Origin: Nectonema munidae
Taxonomy: Eukaryota > Nematomorpha > Nectonematoida > Nectonematidae
Assembly: GCA_030549495.1 (NCBI GenBank)
Contig: JAUIRK010000884.1
Coordinates: forward strand, 496,001 to 560,000
Reading direction: 5' to 3'
Length of the DNA: 64,000 bases
Below the pieces are notes generated by a model. That model was given only the letters and a program-made list of their open reading frames with translations. It was not told the DNA's origin and searched no databases. Position numbers and translations under genes: made by a program. Position 1 is the first letter of the stretch; each line of letters starts with the position of its first letter. Shown piece after piece: positions 36,550-48,880 of this stretch.

Positions 36550-37555
36550 TGCTTCTGCTTATATTTCATGAAAATATGAATTCTGTGTTTGCTATCTCAT
36601 TATGATGAATAAATTTTATAAAAAAAAATTTTTTTATTCATATTCGTTTTACAGTGCAAATTTTGTTCTGATATATGCCTCAAAATTGAAACACTATTGA
36701 CTCTTATTGGTCTATTACGCTTTGATACTCTTGGCACTCCTGAGATTTTTAGAATGTAGATTATTCCGTTAAGGCTTTCGGTATTTTTGAGGTGATTTTT
36801 CTCAGGAAATTTTTCTAAAGGGATATTTTATATGGGTTTATTTACTAAATGGTTTTTTTCTTTCTTCTTTTCATTTTGTGTATCATTTTTGCCCCTATCA
36901 ATTTTTTAGTCAATACAAAAGTTTTTTCATTTTGAAAAAACCAACAAATAAGTTTTTATCTTCAACTTTTCTCTTATATATATTGTTTAAGTGTTGGTGT
37001 GATTTGTTTTAACCAGTATCAATCCCCTCAACGTAGACAAGATTGTTTATTTCTTTTAAAATTACATTTTATCAAACTGAAAATGAATGGCATAAAAGTG
37101 TGAAAAGATTAGAGTCTTATTCTAACACACAACTTGTTACCACTTTGTATACATGTTTAAACTAAACACGTTTAAACTTCATGTAATATCTAAACACTTT
37201 CAAGCCAAACACGTGGCTAAGTTAAACATGTTTATTCTAAACGCGTAAAAAAGTGAGGATAAATATTGTGTATTGAATTATGTTTAGAAACTAAACACAT
37301 TTTTTACAGTGAGTTACTATTTTAGATAGCACAATTCAAATAGCAGGACAAACACAACCCGGTCTGTAACAAAAAGATGCTTAACTTAAAATTTGGTAGT
37401 AAAATACCTCTATAAATCGCTTTTTCCTAATTTTATTTTTGAGGACCTAACTCATTGTGAACTGATATGATTATTCCACCATCAGATACTGTTTGAATAT
37501 TCACAAGTGAAAACTGACATAAGTCTCATAATTGATTCTTCACTTACTAAAAACA
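36550..37555. other. Noncoding, with a cluster of AAACACG motifs
   Basis: Between about 37150 and 37320, TAAACACG and GTTTAAAC motifs recur in both orientations (for example GTTTAAACTAAACACGTTTA), ending in ACATTTTTTACAGTGAG, whose reverse complement CACTGTAAAAAATGT resembles the end of a DNA transposon. No matching left end was found. Confidence 0.4.
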
Positions 37556-37559
37556 AGAC

Positions 37560-37712
37560 TTTAAAACTAAAAAAAACATTGAAACATTGAAAAAACTTTG
37601 AAACGAACTTTGAAAGAAGAAAATATGATCTTAATGAAGAATGGGAACTGTAATATTTTTTAGTGAATAGTGGCTGCAAAATGTCTTGTTTGCTGTGTGA
37701 GCTAGCTAAGAA
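37560..37712 (+). pseudogene. hAT N-terminal zinc-finger fragment, first copy
   Basis: One frame reads ERRKYDLNEEWEL, a break, then YFLVNSGCKMSCLLCELAK, like the start of ZBED5/GTF2IRD2-type hAT transposases (RxFNEEWTEKYFF...KPVCLIC). Nearly the same roughly 95 bases recur at about 39250-39345 inside the Buster-like element. It stops where a 562-bp element begins (37721). Confidence 0.55.
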
Positions 37713-37720
37713 TATTGAAT

Positions 37721-38282
37721 TAGTGGCGTAGCCAGAAAATGGAAGTTGGAGGGGCAGACATTTTTACCAAAAAAGAATGTAGCACATGTAGTTAAAGTAG
37801 TTAAAGCACATGTACTTTAAGAATTTCAGTAATGTGATATCAATAAATAAAATGTATATTTTTATTTGGAAATCATGAAGTATCACACAAATTAATTTTT
37901 TTGGAAGTTTTTTCAAAAAAGTTGAATCCTTCTGGACTTTCTGGAGAAAAATTTCAAGATTTTATTATTGACAATTTTTTTGTATACTCTTTCCTTCATG
38001 CAGCATTGAGCATCGTTGACTTCTTAAAACCTTTTGTTTTACAGTTGTATTGTCATAATATTAGTTGTTAGGGAGTCGTCAACTGAGAAAATTGTTAGTT
38101 AGAGGAAAGAATCTTCGACACATTTGTTTTTGTTAGCAAGAATATACTAACAGAGATTGATGCCGCCAAACAACTGCATACATATTAAAACATTCTAAAA
38201 ATTCAAAAGGAATTTGGAGGGGACAGACTTAACCCTCACCCTAACTCTACCCCCCCCCCTCCTCCAGCTGGCTACCCCTCTG
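37721..38282. mobile_element. Short hAT-type element (TIR AGTGGCGTAGCCAG)
   Basis: Left end TAGTGGCGTAGCCAGAAAAT; the right end, reverse complemented, reads CAGAGGGGTAGCCAGCTGG. These imperfect inverted ends match the CAGNGGCGTAGCCAG type common in hAT elements. Flanks TATTGAAT (37713-37720) and CTTTGAAT (38283-38290) agree at six of eight bases, an aged 8-bp duplication. A C-rich run lies just inside the right end. No transposase. Confidence 0.65.
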
Positions 38283-38516
38283 CTTTGAATGAGGTAATAT
38301 TTAGACTTTAGACAATGAGTAATTACTGATTAACCAATAAAATCATATAATGATTAGTCAATCAAACTTTAATGCATAGCTTATATTGCAACAAGTAGAC
38401 AGACGCTAGGTAAGTACACAAACTAGCCAATACTGATAATTATTTAATGTATGTTGTAGATCGCTAGTATTGAGCATAAATCAATATATGACATTATTAC
38501 TAGCTTATATCTAGTG

Positions 38517-40696
38517 CAGGGGTGGGGAACCTTAAAGTTTTTGATATAAATATTATTTTTTATAAAAACCTTGAATAGTTTTTAAGTCTGAAATCATTAT
38601 ACACCTGAAACTTATAATGTACACCAAACACATAGACGAAAGGAATTTTAATCGTGTTCAGTGATGTCACTTCCAGAAATTGGAAGCATTTTTCTCTGAA
38701 CCCAATGAATTTTAACTTAACCGGTTTTCTCACTATGTTCTCATATGAGGACACAAAATAGATTGTCTTTAATTTATGATAATTTTGTAACAGTGACAAT
38801 TGACTTCAAAAAAATATTTTTATGAAATAAAGTACAGTAGTAAATTATGTTTATTACAAAAAAAAAATTTTTTTTTCATTTTTGATTTTCTAATAATTAA
38901 AGTTTTTAAAGGGTGGATTTTTTCCATTGAAATTTTCCAGACTTGTCAAGTTGTTCTCAAAAATTACAAGAGTATGAATGCCTTTTTTATTAGTAAATTG
39001 CATATCAAGCTAAACAAGTTAAATTAGTATAATCATAATTCATTTTGAAAAAAACCATATAATATATAAGTTGAAGAACTTTCATTAGTACTGTCGTTAT
39101 ATGAGTACATTGGTATCATGCACTATTTTGTATTGAATCGATTTTTAAATAAAACCTGGGAAATTTTATATGGATGAAGGAATACCGTTTGATACAGTGG
39201 AAGAATAAATACACTTTTTTTTACCCCAAATTCCAGAACTAAGTCAAAAACATTGAAACGAACTTTGAAAGAAGAAAATAGGATCTTAATGAAGAATAGG
39301 AACTGCACTGAATAGTTGCGGCAAAATGTCTTGCATGCTTTCAAATATTTGAAGAATTATTTGCTTTAGGCACCCAAAGGAAGGACACGGGGGGATAGAT
39401 ATTTTTAACAACTTCAAAGAGCTATTTCATAAAGTAGGATTAGATATTACTAAGTTGATAAGTGTGTGCACGGATGGTAAATATGCCAGTTATGCTGGCT
39501 AAGAATGAAGGATTTATTGCGCATCTTAAAAGAGAAACCAAAGATCCAAATGAACTGATTTCTTTTCATTGTATTTTACATCAACAAAATCTCTGTGCAA
39601 AATCTCTCATTTTAAATGATACTTTGCAAAAGGATATAAGTATTGTTAACTATATTCGAGCAAATGCCACGAAGCGTCGTCAATTTCGAAACATGCTGAT
39701 GATGGATGACAAAGTAATTAGTGTAGACTTGCCTTATCGCTCAAAGTACGCTGGTTGTCACAAGGGAAAGTATGGGTCTAAATTTTGTCTTTACGAAAGC
39801 AAATAATTGACTTTTTCAAAGAAAGTGACAAACATTGTGAATTATCCGATCCTAAGTTTTACAGAGATGTAGCTTTTTTATGTGACGTGATGTCAAAACA
39901 AAATGAGTTAAACATTTCGATGCAAGGCATAAATAAATCTATTTATGATATGTGGCAAAGAATTCTGGCATTTAGAAAAAAGTTCTTGTTTTTCAAGACT
40001 CTTTTGGCTCAATCAAAACTTTCAGAAGAACACACAGGGAAAATGAAGATATCTATGAATCTTTTAAAAAATACGCATCAGTTGTAGACTCATTAATAGA
40101 AGAATCCAATAAAGGATTCAGTGACTTTGAAAAGCATAACATCACTCTAAAACTTGATTTTCAGCCTCACTTACTTGATGTATCAGAGGCTCCCGAAGAG
40201 TTACAGATGGAGTTCATTGAAATGTCTGAAGATCCTGACATCTCTGTTTGACAATAGGGAGATCCAATTGAAATTTGGAAAAAGGCGGTAGAATTTGGAG
40301 GACCAATTAAAACTAAGAACCACTATGTTGGAATCTGATATCAAAATGCTTTCTCAAAAGAAGCAAACTCAAAGAAGTCATTAATTTGTATAAAAAGGAT
40401 CTACTTACCTAAATTAAATATTTGAAAACTTCATATTCTCGATGTTTATACGCCTATCTTTTTTTTAATTAATACTTGTATAAAAAGTATCTACTTACTT
40501 AAATAAAATATTTGAAAATGTTATGTTTTTGATAAATATATACACCTGTCGTTCTTTTATCAAATTATTATTATTAAATGTCTTATGAGGGGATAAAATA
40601 ACTGAAAACAAAAATAATAATTTGTTCACTGCTGCCTCTATGAGGAAGGATGAATTGTAATGTGGCCTTCATGCACAAAAGGTTTCCCCACCTGTG
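38517..40696 (+). mobile_element. Buster-like hAT transposon with terminal repeats and target duplication
   Basis: Left end CAGGGGTGGGGAACCTTAAA; right end reverse complemented CACAGGTGGGGAAACCTTTT. Flanks ATCTAGTG (38509-38516) and ATCTAGGG (40697-40704) match at seven of eight with TA in the centre, the nnnTAnnn target reported for Buster-clade hATs. Inside, on the plus strand: zinc-finger start near 39250, then 39462-40087 with ISFHCILHQQNLCAKSLILN, VNYIRANATKRRQFRNMLM, FYRDVAFLCDVMSKQNELNI, and 40100-40250 with SDFEKHNITLKLDFQPHL and EELQMEFIEMSED. This order (HCxxHQ, FIRSxxxxxRQF, FLxDIxxHLNxLN, LQxEL) is that of ZBED5/GTF2IRD2-type transposases. Several frame breaks, apparently an internal loss after the zinc finger, and no intact dimerisation block: inactive. 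Confidence 0.85.
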
Positions 40697-40704
40697 ATCT
40701 AGGG

Positions 40705-43700
40705 TATGCGCTGCACACCTAGTACACCGTGAATATACATCACTCATGTACAAGGAGAAACCACCTCGATCTATGATGAACACGTTAGAGAGAGACTGAG
40801 TAAAAGTCTTCATGATATAGGGTATTCACTATAAAGAGAGTTCATTTGTTTTCAAGAACAAATTGGGATTTTGAAAGGGTATATTGCCTGTTTAGCCCAG
40901 TACAATGCAGGTTTTATTGTAGTTTTCATATCAATCATTTTTCACTCTAATTTTCCAATCTCAATAAATTCTAGGAACTTTGCAGATTTATTGCAGAACC
41001 TATCGCAATTTAGACTCATCAAATAGAAAATGCTGTCAAGCCATAAAATCTAAAATTGCTTGTAATTTACTTTTGAAGTCATCGAGAAGGTAAATATTGA
41101 GCTGTTACTTGTCAATTCAATTTCCACTTTTCTATCATGGTGGCGACCTTCAATCATTAAATCGGCAAAACTAATGTCAAGAAACAAGCGCATGCCCAGC
41201 ATCTTGTTTCTCAACTAATATGCATCTCAACATATATGAGTAGTTATTAGGAGCAAGCGAAGCTTACCGAAAGGAGATTAGTGATAAAACTGTCTCTCCA
41301 CAATTTCTTCTTTTGAGTGACCGCTTGATTGAATGTATCAAAGGGAGTCAGCAGCATTTAAAGAATAATTACAGGAAAAAGAGGCAAGAGAGAGGATATT
41401 CTATTCTCAAAGTGCTGATTCAACTTATCAAATATTAGAAGAATAAATGAACTGCCTTTAAAGATGTGTATATGTTGGTAAATCATCCAAATTTCAGTTG
41501 CACGAAGATATATTATTTAAGATGTCCACATGTAATACATCTCCGAAGTGGAAAGCTTGAGTATATCTTACAACTTTACAAAGGAATAAGCGATCAAACT
41601 GGATTTAAAAGAATTGTCATAAAACCCGTTATAAATCATATGAGTCACTAGAGTTTTTAAAGATGTGAAGAAACACGTCAACTCATATTTCTAAGAAATA
41701 AACTAACTGTGTGGGGCATAAAAAATTAGGCCATAAAATCTAGTTCACTTAGTTAATAAACTTTGAAGAAAATGTGGCAGCAGGGGGTAAAAAGCGAACT
41801 TAATTTTGCGGGAGTAGTGAACCCGGTACCATCTCAATGCCCTTGTTGGAAAACAAAATATTTCCTTGTAAGAATCAAACTTCATTTGAAAAAGGTTGAT
41901 CTAAGAAAGATTTATATTATTTTCTCCTACTTTTTACCCTACTGGTAGAATAGAATGTTTAAAATTGCAAAGTTAATTCAAATATATAATATATATTATA
42001 TTAAACAAGACGTGTATGTATATATATACATTGGAGTTAAAAAGTTCTTAGGAAAGGGAAATGAAAGAATAAGGGGGATGGAGGAGGTACTGCCTTTTCC
42101 TGTTTCTCTCAAGAGTCTGTTACACACGCCGCTTTCTACTGCCCTTTTGTAAAGCGTTTTCTAGAGAGACAAAGAGACGTGTTTATACTACTCCTTCATC
42201 TCTGAGTGTGTGCCATCGGAAGAGCAACTCCTATTCACATGATACAAAAGAATCTAAACTCATGAATGATTGCAAGCAAGGAACACGCGCTCGCATCAGC
42301 CCACCCCAGAAACTTTTACGCGAAGGAGGAAATTAGTATCTCATTAAGCAAGAGTGAATGCTATGACAAAAGCACACCCTTCTTTTATAAGTCTTAAACA
42401 ATTTGTGAAAATTTTGTATTTTTATAATGTAAATTTAATGTTTTAGACGCTGCCAAAGCTATTTAGCAGTGGCCACACACTCCCTTGCGGTGGATGCAGC
42501 CCTCCTGCAACTAAACATGCCTGCTACATATACACGCATCATACGCTGCGTCCCAAATATAAACGAACAATGAGATTCGCATTTGTAGTCGCTATTTCAT
42601 TCATTTCCCCTCTTCCCTCCTGAGAGAGAGGAGAGAGTAATGAATCCACCACCTACTCATTTTCCCTTCCTAGTCTTTTGAGTTCTTTTCAAATCCTACA
42701 CATCTTTAATTCCATTGTTGCTCAAGACGCGAGTTAAGTGTTTTATTATTTTGCATACTCCCCTATATGATATTTTAATTGTATTTTTATTTTGCTATTT
42801 ATTCAAAATACTTGTAAATAATGTTTTTGTGATTACTTTACCCATTTTGAAATGACTTCATAACATTTTAAATCGTTTGTTAATTTTTTGTTTTATTTCA
42901 AGATTTCGAATTTTTTTTATATCTTACAATCATTTTTGTAAACACTGTGTCTAAATATATTAGCGTTTTTAAGAATATCTAGAGGAAAACAGCGTTCAAA
43001 TAGTATAAATGAGTTATTTGTTCAATGCAAAATATTTCCTTTTTAAACTCACATATTTTACTTCGTGTCATTATGTGGAAAAATTGCCCCTAAAATTATG
43101 ATGTTGTCTGAAAGTGCATTCAAAGAAAATCTACTTGATTTCTATTAACTTATAGGAAATTTTGCACAAAAGTAAAATTACTCCTTTTTTTGCTGAACTA
43201 ATTTTAGTAGGTTTAAGTGAGTATATGGCAACATAGCTGTATATAGATATTACATATCAGTAACAAATGCGGTTATAACGAAGAGATACATAGGTCCCTT
43301 CAAAATCATAGCAAATTTTCTTAAAACTCAAAGGAATTTCTGAATTTCTTTACAACGAAGAAACATTTGGAAGAATATTATTATGAGTTAGATAATCGCA
43401 AAAAATTAATGCAAAATTTTTGGATATTTAAGAATTGGAAGATCTTGATCTAATTTTTTGTTGAAATCACTCTTGTTTTTAGTAAGTGAAGAATCAATTA
43501 AAAATTGCTTTGCTGTTTTATTTTTCAAAACGACTACTAGTTGATGATAATGGCAGTTGATAAAAATCTAACTTAATGTAAATTTTGCAATCATTCCAAT
43601 AGCTGTTGATAATCTTGTAAACCTCTGATGTTAGGAATCATCATTTGATAATTTTGAATGCGATAATGTTTTTGAAAAGAATGAAAATGACTTAGAAAAG

Positions 43701-43740
43701 GCTTATAAAAAAGGAAATTATATATTTTCTTTTACAAAAC
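40705..43740. other. Noncoding stretch with a GC-richer patch
   Basis: No protein similarity in open frames up to 76 codons. The part at about 42060-42760 is richer in G+C, with GAGAGA strings on both sides of CTCCTGAGAGAGAGG; it could be a regulatory or untranslated region, which I cannot decide. The remainder is AT-rich. Confidence 0.4.
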
Positions 43741-43743
43741 GAA

Positions 43744-45600
43744 ATGGACGATACGTTTAGCATGAATAAGAAAAAAATATTTGTACCAAAAAGAGTTAAT
43801 GCCATTTGTGTCCAACGTATCACATATGATAACTTCTCAACTCTGAGATTCTCTTCTCCCCTCGTTAAGAGTGATCATGTATGCATTACTCTATTAATAA
43901 ACACAAAAACTGGTATTTCTTTAACTAAAAAGTATGTGATAAAAGAAACTTTTGGTCTACTTGTCACGCTTCTATTGACTGCATTAACTTTGATGTAGTT
44001 GAAATAGGTAGTAAGTTGAAAAAATTGAATAAGTTTAAGTCTCCTGGCATTGATAATTTACATCCTCATGTCATCTGTGAACTGTATGAAGTACTAGTAG
44101 AACCAGTTAAAATAATTTTTGAAAAGTCATTAGAGGAACAAAAATTTCTAGATGACTGGAAAACGGCCTTAGTCATACCTGTTTTAAAAAGTGGAAATAA
44201 GAAACTTCGTCAGAATTACAGACCTATAAGTCTTAATCCAATTCTATCAAAAGTATTTGAGTCATTTATAGCTGATAAAATTATGTGTCATATAGATAGA
44301 TAGCTTTCAACTTTTCAATTCTAATCAGCATGGGTTCATGAATGGTAAATCTACAATTACAAACCTTCTAGAGTTTCAAAATGACCTAGTTCATATACGT
44401 GAGCTAAATGATACAGTTGATGTAATTTATCGAGACTTTCATAAGGCTTTTGATTCTATTTCCCATAAGTATTTAGCCGATAAGCTGGAGTCATTTGGTG
44501 TTAAAGGTAATTTACTTGGGTTATTGAAAAATTATCTTGAAGATAGAAAACAAATTGTTGTTGTCAATGGCACTCATTCTCATGAAAAGCTGGCTACAAG
44601 CGGAGTACCGCAGGGATCCGTGCTTGGACCTTTGCTGTTCAATATATTTCTCAATGACCTTTTGAACATGATAAATTCTAAAATAAAAGTGTTTGCTGAT
44701 CATATTAAAATTTATAATGTATCTAATCCTCATGGTAGAAGTTGTTCTTTCAATGGTGTAGTAGATGGGAGATGAAATTAAATTTAGACAAGTGTACTCA
44801 TCTGCAAATTGGATCACAAAGTATTCAGTCTTACTTCATTGGCGGACACAAACTAAATAAAGTAGATTCACAAAAAGACTTAGGTGTACTTGTAAACTTT
44901 AATCTTGATCCAATAGAAATATTTCAACAAGAGTTCATAAAGCCTTTCAAGTCTTTCATCAAGTTTACAAAAGGTTTGCTCTATTTGATGCCAACATAGC
45001 ATTGCTTTTGTATAAAACCCTCATCAGGCCTATTTTAGAGTATGGTAATGTTGTTGCCTTTCCCTTCCACTCCTGTGATGTTGCAAATATTGAAAGAGTG
45101 CAGAGAACAATTACTAAAAAGATATTAGGAATGAAACATTTCAGCTATAAAGAAAGATTGAAAAAATTGAATTTGCCTTCCATGATGTATAGGTTTAAAA
45201 GAAATGATATGATTACCGTTTACAACATTGCAAATGAAAAGTTGAAATTGGCTTCACAAATCTTACCTCAGTTTTCTGAAAGACTACAAAGGTTTCATTC
45301 CTTCAAGTTTAAAAAGCGACATTGCAAAAAGTTATATCTGAAAAGATTTTTTACTCAACGTATGATAAATGACTGGAATGTCTTGCCTGATTTTGTTATT
45401 ATTGAATGTTTTTAAAAACAGACTCGATGAGTTTTGGAAGGAAAAAATGTTTGAGCATGAATAAAGATGTGGACCTTCATAAATACGATGCGAATATTCT
45501 TCATAGGCTTTTTTGCCTCTTTTTTTTCGCTAATAAATTATGTTGTGTTATGTTAAGAAATATAAATAGTTCTTACACTTATAATCACAACTGAGTATTA
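43744..45600 (+). mobile_element. CR1-like LINE, reverse transcriptase region
   Basis: Best-preserved LINE in the window. In order: KFKSPGIDNLHPHVICELY (44030), WKTALVIPVLKSGNKK and NYRPISLNPILSKVFESF (44160-44260), IYRDFHKAFDSISHKYLADK (44430; the usual LDFSKAFD motif altered to RDFHKAFD), SGVPQGSVLGPLLFNIFLND (44600), KVFADHIKIY (44690; FADD changed to FADH), DLGVLV (44880), and the C-terminal RPILEYGNVV, IERVQRTITKKILG, NDWNVLP (45025-45390). Breaks separate four open stretches, and the FADD aspartate change alone would be expected to disable the polymerase. The endonuclease is missing, so it is 5' truncated. The fragment at 52.65-55.44 kb resembles it closely around NYRPISLN. Confidence 0.9.
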
Positions 45601-45840
45601 AAGTATAAAAGACGATTTTATAAAAACAGATGAGTACTTGTCTGATGATAGTTTTTATTTCAAATGATAAAGTCTAGTTTACTTCAAGTATACTATCACT
45701 TAGAAATTTCGATGTTTTGAAAATGAGTAGCTACACATGCGACATGATAAATATTTAGACTCCTGATATAATCTAATAATTATAATATACTTAGCAATTG
45801 AAAAATGAAGATAACATAGAAAAGTATATTTTTTAAAAAT
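45601..45840. other. Spacer between LINE and hAT transposase
   Basis: AT-rich sequence without recognisable content. The hAT reading to its right cannot be followed into it. Confidence 0.4.
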
Positions 45841-46410
45841 TTAAAATTACCTTTAACTTTCCAAATCTTTTAAATATAACACCCAGTTCATGAACCCATT
45901 GGATGGCATCTCGAATATCAATGTTAGCAGAGATTGCATGTTGAACCATGATCAGATTAGATAAATGTCATGCACAGTGAAGTTCAAAGCAAGAGGTTGT
46001 AACTATTTAACTTTTGCTTGACATCCACGTCTGAGGTCTAAAATTGGCATTTGACAGTAAAAGGCGAGTGATAACATCAAAAACCATCTTTGAAATCATT
46101 TCTCCTGATGTACTATGAAGCTCATACAGTCCAAGAAACTTTTCATAAATTTCTAGGTTTTCATCGACATACCGAAAACCGACATTTCATGTTCCATTCC
46201 ATTAAGATTTTGCGTTCCGTCAACCATAACTCCATTTTTATTATTTGTTCTTGAATCTGTGAAGATGTGAAAGTGATTGATTTTTTTAGATATCCTTTGA
46301 GTAGTTCATCATTTTTTTCTAGAAAAAGTTTTAATAATTGATAGAAGTTTCCTTCTTCTGCAGTATGTCCTCAAAATGCTAGACCTGGACGCAATAGGAA
46401 ACCCAAAATC
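45840..46410 (-). pseudogene. ZMYM1/DUF4371-type hAT transposase, central part
   Basis: Continues the protein begun at 51132-51650, from which it is separated by a 4.7-kb insertion. From the insertion leftwards: RPGLAF, GHTAEEGNFYQLLKLFLEKN, NKNGVMVDGTQNLNGMEHEM, RYVDENLEIYEKFLGLYELH, then near 45860 IRDAIQWVHELGVIFKRFGK. These match, in order, the RQGLAFRGH, DExGNFxQLLKL, DGTxDxSxxEQ, RYVDExxxxxExFLGxYE and LQWVHELGVLF blocks of DUF4371-type transposases. Frame breaks make it inactive. The C-terminal dimerisation region is not present next to it; a comparable block at 21.6-22.1 kb belongs to another copy. Confidence 0.8.
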
Positions 46411-46452
46411 TTAACCCTATTAGTGCTGGGCAAAATTTGTCCGCTCAAGTGC

Positions 46453-46473
46453 TGGGGGCGTAAAGTGCCCCCC
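46453..46473. repeat. Left subterminal GC hairpin of the TTAA element
   Basis: GGGGGCGTAAAGTGCCCCCC: an inverted repeat with a very short loop in otherwise AT-rich DNA, equivalent to the right-end hairpin at 51096-51114. Confidence 0.75.
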
Positions 46474-46529
46474 TATTTTTCGCGGATATTAATAAGTTTT
46501 TATAAATATTTTTAATGTTACATATATAT

Positions 46530-47420
46530 TTCAACTATGCTGAATTCAGTGGTGATGTCCATTTTTTTATCAAAATCAATCAAACCTGTCAAAAAATTGA
46601 TTTATATTTGAGAGCTGATCTCAAAAAGGAACTTTTTATTTAAATAATTATATAAAGTTTTTTACGCATGTATATCCATTTTCAAGCATGTTGAATTCAG
46701 TGGTGATATTTATTTTTTATGAAAATCAATCAAAACTGTCAAAAAATTGATCTAAATGTGACAGCTCATCTCAAAAAGGAACTTTTTATCTAAATAAGTA
46801 TATAAAGTTTTTTACACATGTATACCCATTTTCAAATATGCTGAATTCAGTGGTGATATTCATTTTTTATCAAAATCAATCAAACCTGTCATAAAATTGA
46901 TCTAAATCTGACAGCTCATCTCAAAAAGGAACTTTTTATCTAAATAAGTATATAAAGTTTTTTACACATGTATACCCATTTTCAAATATGCTGAATTCAG
47001 TGGTGATATTCATTTTTTATCAAAATCAATCAAACCTGTCAAAAAATTGATCTAAATCTGACAGCTCAACAAAAAAAAGGAACTTTTTATCTAAATAAGT
47101 ATATAAAGTTTTTTACACATGTATACCCATTTTCAAATATGCTGAATTCAGTGGTGATATTCATTTTTTATGAAAATCAATCAAACTTGTCAAAAAATTG
47201 ATCTAAATCTGATAGCTCATCTCAAAAAGGAACTTTTTATCTAAATAAGTATATAAAGTTTTTTACACATGTATACCCATTTTCAAATATGCTGAATTCA
47301 GTGGTGATATTCATTTTTTATGAAAATCATTCAAACCTGTCAAAAAAGTGATTTACATATGACACCTCATCTCAAAAAAGAAACTTTTTATGTAAATAAT
47401 TTTTATGTCAAAAAATTGAT
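46530..47420. repeat. Tandem array A, about 150-bp unit, about 6 copies
   Basis: The marker TGAATTCAGTGGTGAT recurs at 46541, 46692, 46842, 46992, 47143 and 47293: spacings 151, 150, 150, 151 and 150. Each unit also has CAAAAAATTGAT, CAGCTCATCTCAAAAAGGAA and TATAAAGTTTTTTACACATG. The middle copies are nearly identical; the edge copies are more diverged. Decayed copies continue to about 47720. Inverted copies of the same unit lie at 51985-52450. Confidence 0.95.
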
Positions 47421-47875
47421 TTATCTCAAAAAGAAAGGATCAGGCACGGTTTTTTGAATTAGAGAATTACGTTTAATAGAAAGTATAGGGAGGTGATGAA
47501 TTTTACCGTTTATGGCATTTTACACACATATACCCATTTTCAAGTAGGCTGTGTTTACTGGTTATATTCTTTTTTTTTATAAATATAACCTGACAAAACA
47601 ATTTAAATATGACAGCCCATGTCAAAATTAAAATTTTTATTCTCTTAAAGTTTTTTATACATTTCAAGTATGCAGAATTTAATGGTGATGTTTATTTTTT
47701 ATGAAATCAATAAAAACCTGTCAAAAAATCGATTAAACCTTTAAAGCAATGTCAAATATATAAACATAAAAATAACTTCAACTTGCAGTATTTCTCTGGT
47801 AATTATTTTCTTAATTTATTTAATAAACCAACTTTAGGTGTTTAATTCACTCAAAATATTTCATTCTACAGTAAC

Positions 47876-48880
47876 TTATGTAACTCGATAGATCTTTTTG
47901 ACTACAAATTCGTTATCGGCTCGTAGTCTCTACGTCATATTATAATTTACAGTACGTAATTTTGGTATTTATTCTATGATGATCCTTTCTTGGAAGCTCT
48001 TTTTTTATTAGAAATTTAAATTCTTCAATGTGTGTTAGAAAATTTTTTTATAAAGATAAAATTACTTTTTTCCTCTCTCAAAGCATTCTGATTAAAGCTT
48101 CTTGATGATCTTAGACTTTTTTTTATCATCATCGTGTATTTTATTATCAGGCCTGAATATTTGTCAACCAAACTTATTTCAAAGGATTTTTTCTGATTAA
48201 TCATTCGTGATGTTGATTGTTCAATTACAAAAAGTTGTCAACCTTCTTCATCTAAAAAATTATCTCTTTGACACAAAAGGAAAAAGATGGACAAATTCAA
48301 TTTAAATTAAAAATATCTTGATAGAGACTAAATTCTCACATTTTGGCATCTGTGCCATTTTTGATAAATCTGACCTATTCTAAATTTCCAGAATTCCTAC
48401 CCATCTTAGCTAAATGTTAACTGTAATCCTAGATGATAAGCTATAGATTTAAATATTTTTCATTTGTAAAAGAGGAACTTCTTTTTCACAGTCAAAATCT
48501 TTTTTGAAGCATCTAATATTATATAATTAAACCACTTCCTAGTTCATTAGAACATGGTAGATCTTCCATTTAGTCAAGATACATATTTTTTTTAATTATT
48601 TGTTTTGATCACATGTTCTCTTTTCAATTAGTTTTCAACTTGGTTCCTTCTCTCATACAAATTTTCAAAAGATTTTATAATACGTTATAATTTTTTTAAT
48701 AAATATTTCATATTCAAGATGATTGTAGAAAGTATTATAATCAAAATATACAAAAAAAAGTATATTTTTACTATATACCTAATATGTAGCCATTTTTTGA
48801 AAATTTTTTACAGAACTGATTTTCAGGTATACATTACTAATTCAATTGCCACTTCGAGATATTTTTTAACCATATTATTC
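47876..48880. repeat. Non-tandem core of the TTAA element, repeated inverted near 59.1-61.3 kb
   Basis: Matches the reverse complement of about 59100-61320 once the LINE there (59439-60671) is set aside. In a stretch of about 195 bases around 48541-48730, I count roughly eight differences by eye. Open frames here (for example 48719-48925) are AT-rich and show no known motif. Confidence 0.85.

Noticed and set aside
37150-37320. AAACACG motif cluster as a MITE
   Set aside because: Only one plausible end (CACTGTAAAAAATGT, inverted) and no partner or target duplication.
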